22,297 nt of DNA from a bacterium UBP8_UBA6595 (GTDB lineage: Bacteria; Margulisbacteria; Marinamargulisbacteria; UBA6595). Where the stretch lies: contig DJIL01000014.1 in assembly GCA_002433595.1 (NCBI GenBank), positions 1 through 22,297 on the forward strand, in the 5' to 3' direction. Shown piece after piece: positions 21,207 to 22,297 of this stretch. A program made the translations under genes and the position numbers. A model generated the notes under the pieces. The model worked only from the letters and a program-made list of their open reading frames with translations. It ran no database searches and was not told the origin of the DNA. How positions within the stretch are numbered: the stretch's first letter is position 1; each line of letters begins with the position of its first letter.

Positions 21207-22297
21207 TCCGAACAGCGGTTATTCTTGCGGCGGGGAAAGGGTCGCGATTGCGTCCCCACTTGGATCCCCAGTTGCCCAAAGGGGCGCTAACAATCGGGGC
21301 CTGCGCGATGATTGAACGTAGCATTCAGCAATTGCTTGCCCAAGGGATTGACCATATTATTGTGGGTACGGGGCATGGGGCAGATTGGTATGATGCTTTA
21401 GCCACACGCTATCCGGTAACCTGTGTGCCCAACGTGGCGTATGCAACCACAGGCAGCATGGCAACCTTGCGTGCCGTTGTGGCGGCCACCGGCATTCAAT
21501 CTCCGTTGGTGCTTGTGGAGTCGGATTTGATTTATGAACAGGCGGTGCTGGGGGATCTTTTGGAGCATCCAGAGCCCAATTGTGTGTTGGGTATGCGGTA
21601 CCGGGGCTATGGCGATGAGGTGTTTATACAGGTGGATACTCAAGATCATGTGGTTGGCTTAACTAAAACAGCGCCAGCATCCGTTGAAACGGCGCCGGTT
21701 TTGGTGGGTTTAACGACCATTGGCCCGGCCTTATTGTCGGCCATGGTGGCGCACTATGATGCCGCTAAGAACCCGATGATGGATTACGAAGATGCGTTGA
21801 TAGCCGCTAATGAACCAGCGATATGCTTGATGACCGATGGGCAGGCAATGGAAGTGGATGATGCGAATCATCTAAGCATTGCTCAAACGCTCATACTGGA
21901 TATTGAATGCAACGATGCATACCCGGAGCCCAAGCGAACCGTGTTGTTAAATCCGGGGCCAGCGACAACCAGCCAATCGGTTAAACTCGCTCAAATTGTG
22001 CCGGATATTTGCCCTCGTGAGCAGGCGTTTGTTCAGGTGATGGCGGCGTGCCGGCAGCAGGTGTGCGCGTTGGCATCGGCAACATCTGAGGCGGTGGCTG
22101 CGGTCTTTTTTAGTGGATCGGGGACTGCGGCTGTGGAAGCGATGGTCAGTTCGGTGATGCCGGCGAACGGCCATGCGTTAATTATTGATCAAGGGGCGTA
22201 TGGGCAGCGCATGGCCAGTATTGCCCAGGTGCATGGCTTGGCGCATACGGTGTATTCGCCGGATCCGGTGCGGGCGTTGCCGGTATCGGGGGTTGAG
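21203..22297 (+). CDS. Nucleotidyltransferase fused to 2-aminoethylphosphonate aminotransferase (partial, 3' end missing)
   Basis: Open from the ATG at 21203 to the window end (365 codons seen). Residues 1-235 are a PntC-like NTP transferase: LAAGKGSRLRP (8-18), Lys26 in PKGALT, metal Asp108 in VESDLIY and the second acidic site MEVDDANHL (216-224). From about 247 begins a class V PLP aminotransferase of the AEP:pyruvate type: LLNPGPATTS (248-257), VPDICPRE (266-273) and the PLP loop GSGTAAVEA (305-313). The PLP lysine lies beyond the window. PntC-aminotransferase fusions are known to make AEP and activate it as CMP-AEP. The ATGA overlap with the decarboxylase gene ties it to the operon. Confidence 0.93.
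   Translation, partial: MIRTAVILAAGKGSRLRPHLDPQLPKGALTIGACAMIERSIQQLLAQGIDHIIVGTGHGADWYDALATRYPVTCVPNVAYATTGSMATLRAVVAATGIQSPLVLVESDLIYEQAVLGDLLEHPEPNCVLGMRYRGYGDEVFIQVDTQDHVVGLTKTAPASVETAPVLVGLTTIGPALLSAMVAHYDAAKNPMMDYEDALIAANEPAICLMTDGQAMEVDDANHLSIAQTLILDIECNDAYPEPKRTVLLNPGPATTSQSVKLAQIVPDICPREQAFVQVMAACRQQVCALASATSEAVAAVFFSGSGTAAVEAMVSSVMPANGHALIIDQGAYGQRMASIAQVHGLAHTVYSPDPVRALPVSGVE

Overview
This window is a gene-dense bacterial chromosome segment with no RNA genes, insertion sequences, CRISPR arrays or prophage genes that I can see. The lipopolysaccharide-export genes (lptB and an LptF/LptG permease) and a BamE-like lipoprotein point to a diderm (outer-membrane) bacterium. The order cinA-like, recA, rny resembles the cinA-recA-rny neighbourhood of Firmicutes-type bacteria, and RNase Y is uncommon in Proteobacteria. 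Together these suggest a deep-branching diderm of the Terrabacteria kind (Margulisbacteria-like is one possibility). That placement is inference and needs a marker phylogeny.

Layout. (1) 1-276: the 5' end of an unknown membrane protein on the minus strand, leaving the window, divergent from an APC-family permease (277-1578, +). (2) 1544-5978, minus strand: ftsZ followed without a gap by bioF, a bioH-like esterase, bioC and bioD. The cell-division gene thus heads a tightly overlapped biotin operon; bioA and bioB are not in the window. (3) 6076-6468, +: a small SmpA/BamE-like lipoprotein, divergent from ftsZ. (4) 6484-12553, minus strand: metK, a degenerate CinA-C/PncC-like gene, recA, rny, lptB and lptF/G, probably one long transcription unit from a good promoter upstream of metK. 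(5) 12820-14439, +: a YbiT-type ABC-F ATPase. (6) 14529-17644, +: an SPFH/prohibitin-like protein, threonine synthase and an ApgM-like metalloenzyme of the type proposed to act as homoserine kinase. (7) 17707-22297, +: a phosphonate operon: LicD-like transferase, PEP mutase fused to a nucleotidyltransferase, phosphonopyruvate decarboxylase, and a nucleotidyltransferase fused to 2-aminoethylphosphonate (AEP) aminotransferase, cut off by the window end.

The phosphonate operon reads as a complete route: PEP to phosphonopyruvate to phosphonoacetaldehyde to AEP, activation of AEP to a CMP-ester, then transfer to a cell-surface acceptor by the LicD-like enzyme. It carries two separate nucleotidyltransferase domains on two different fusions, which is its most unusual feature.

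Expression signals show a theme. Several first genes (permease, ftsZ, ABC-F ATPase) have a -10 box only 9-10 bases before the start codon and no Shine-Dalgarno, suggesting leaderless or nearly leaderless mRNAs. Others (metK, SPFH, pepM) have good Shine-Dalgarno sequences. Within operons, ATGA and 8-base overlaps are the rule. I found no classical hairpin-plus-U-tract terminator; instead, hairpins lie over or next to stop codons at several gene ends.
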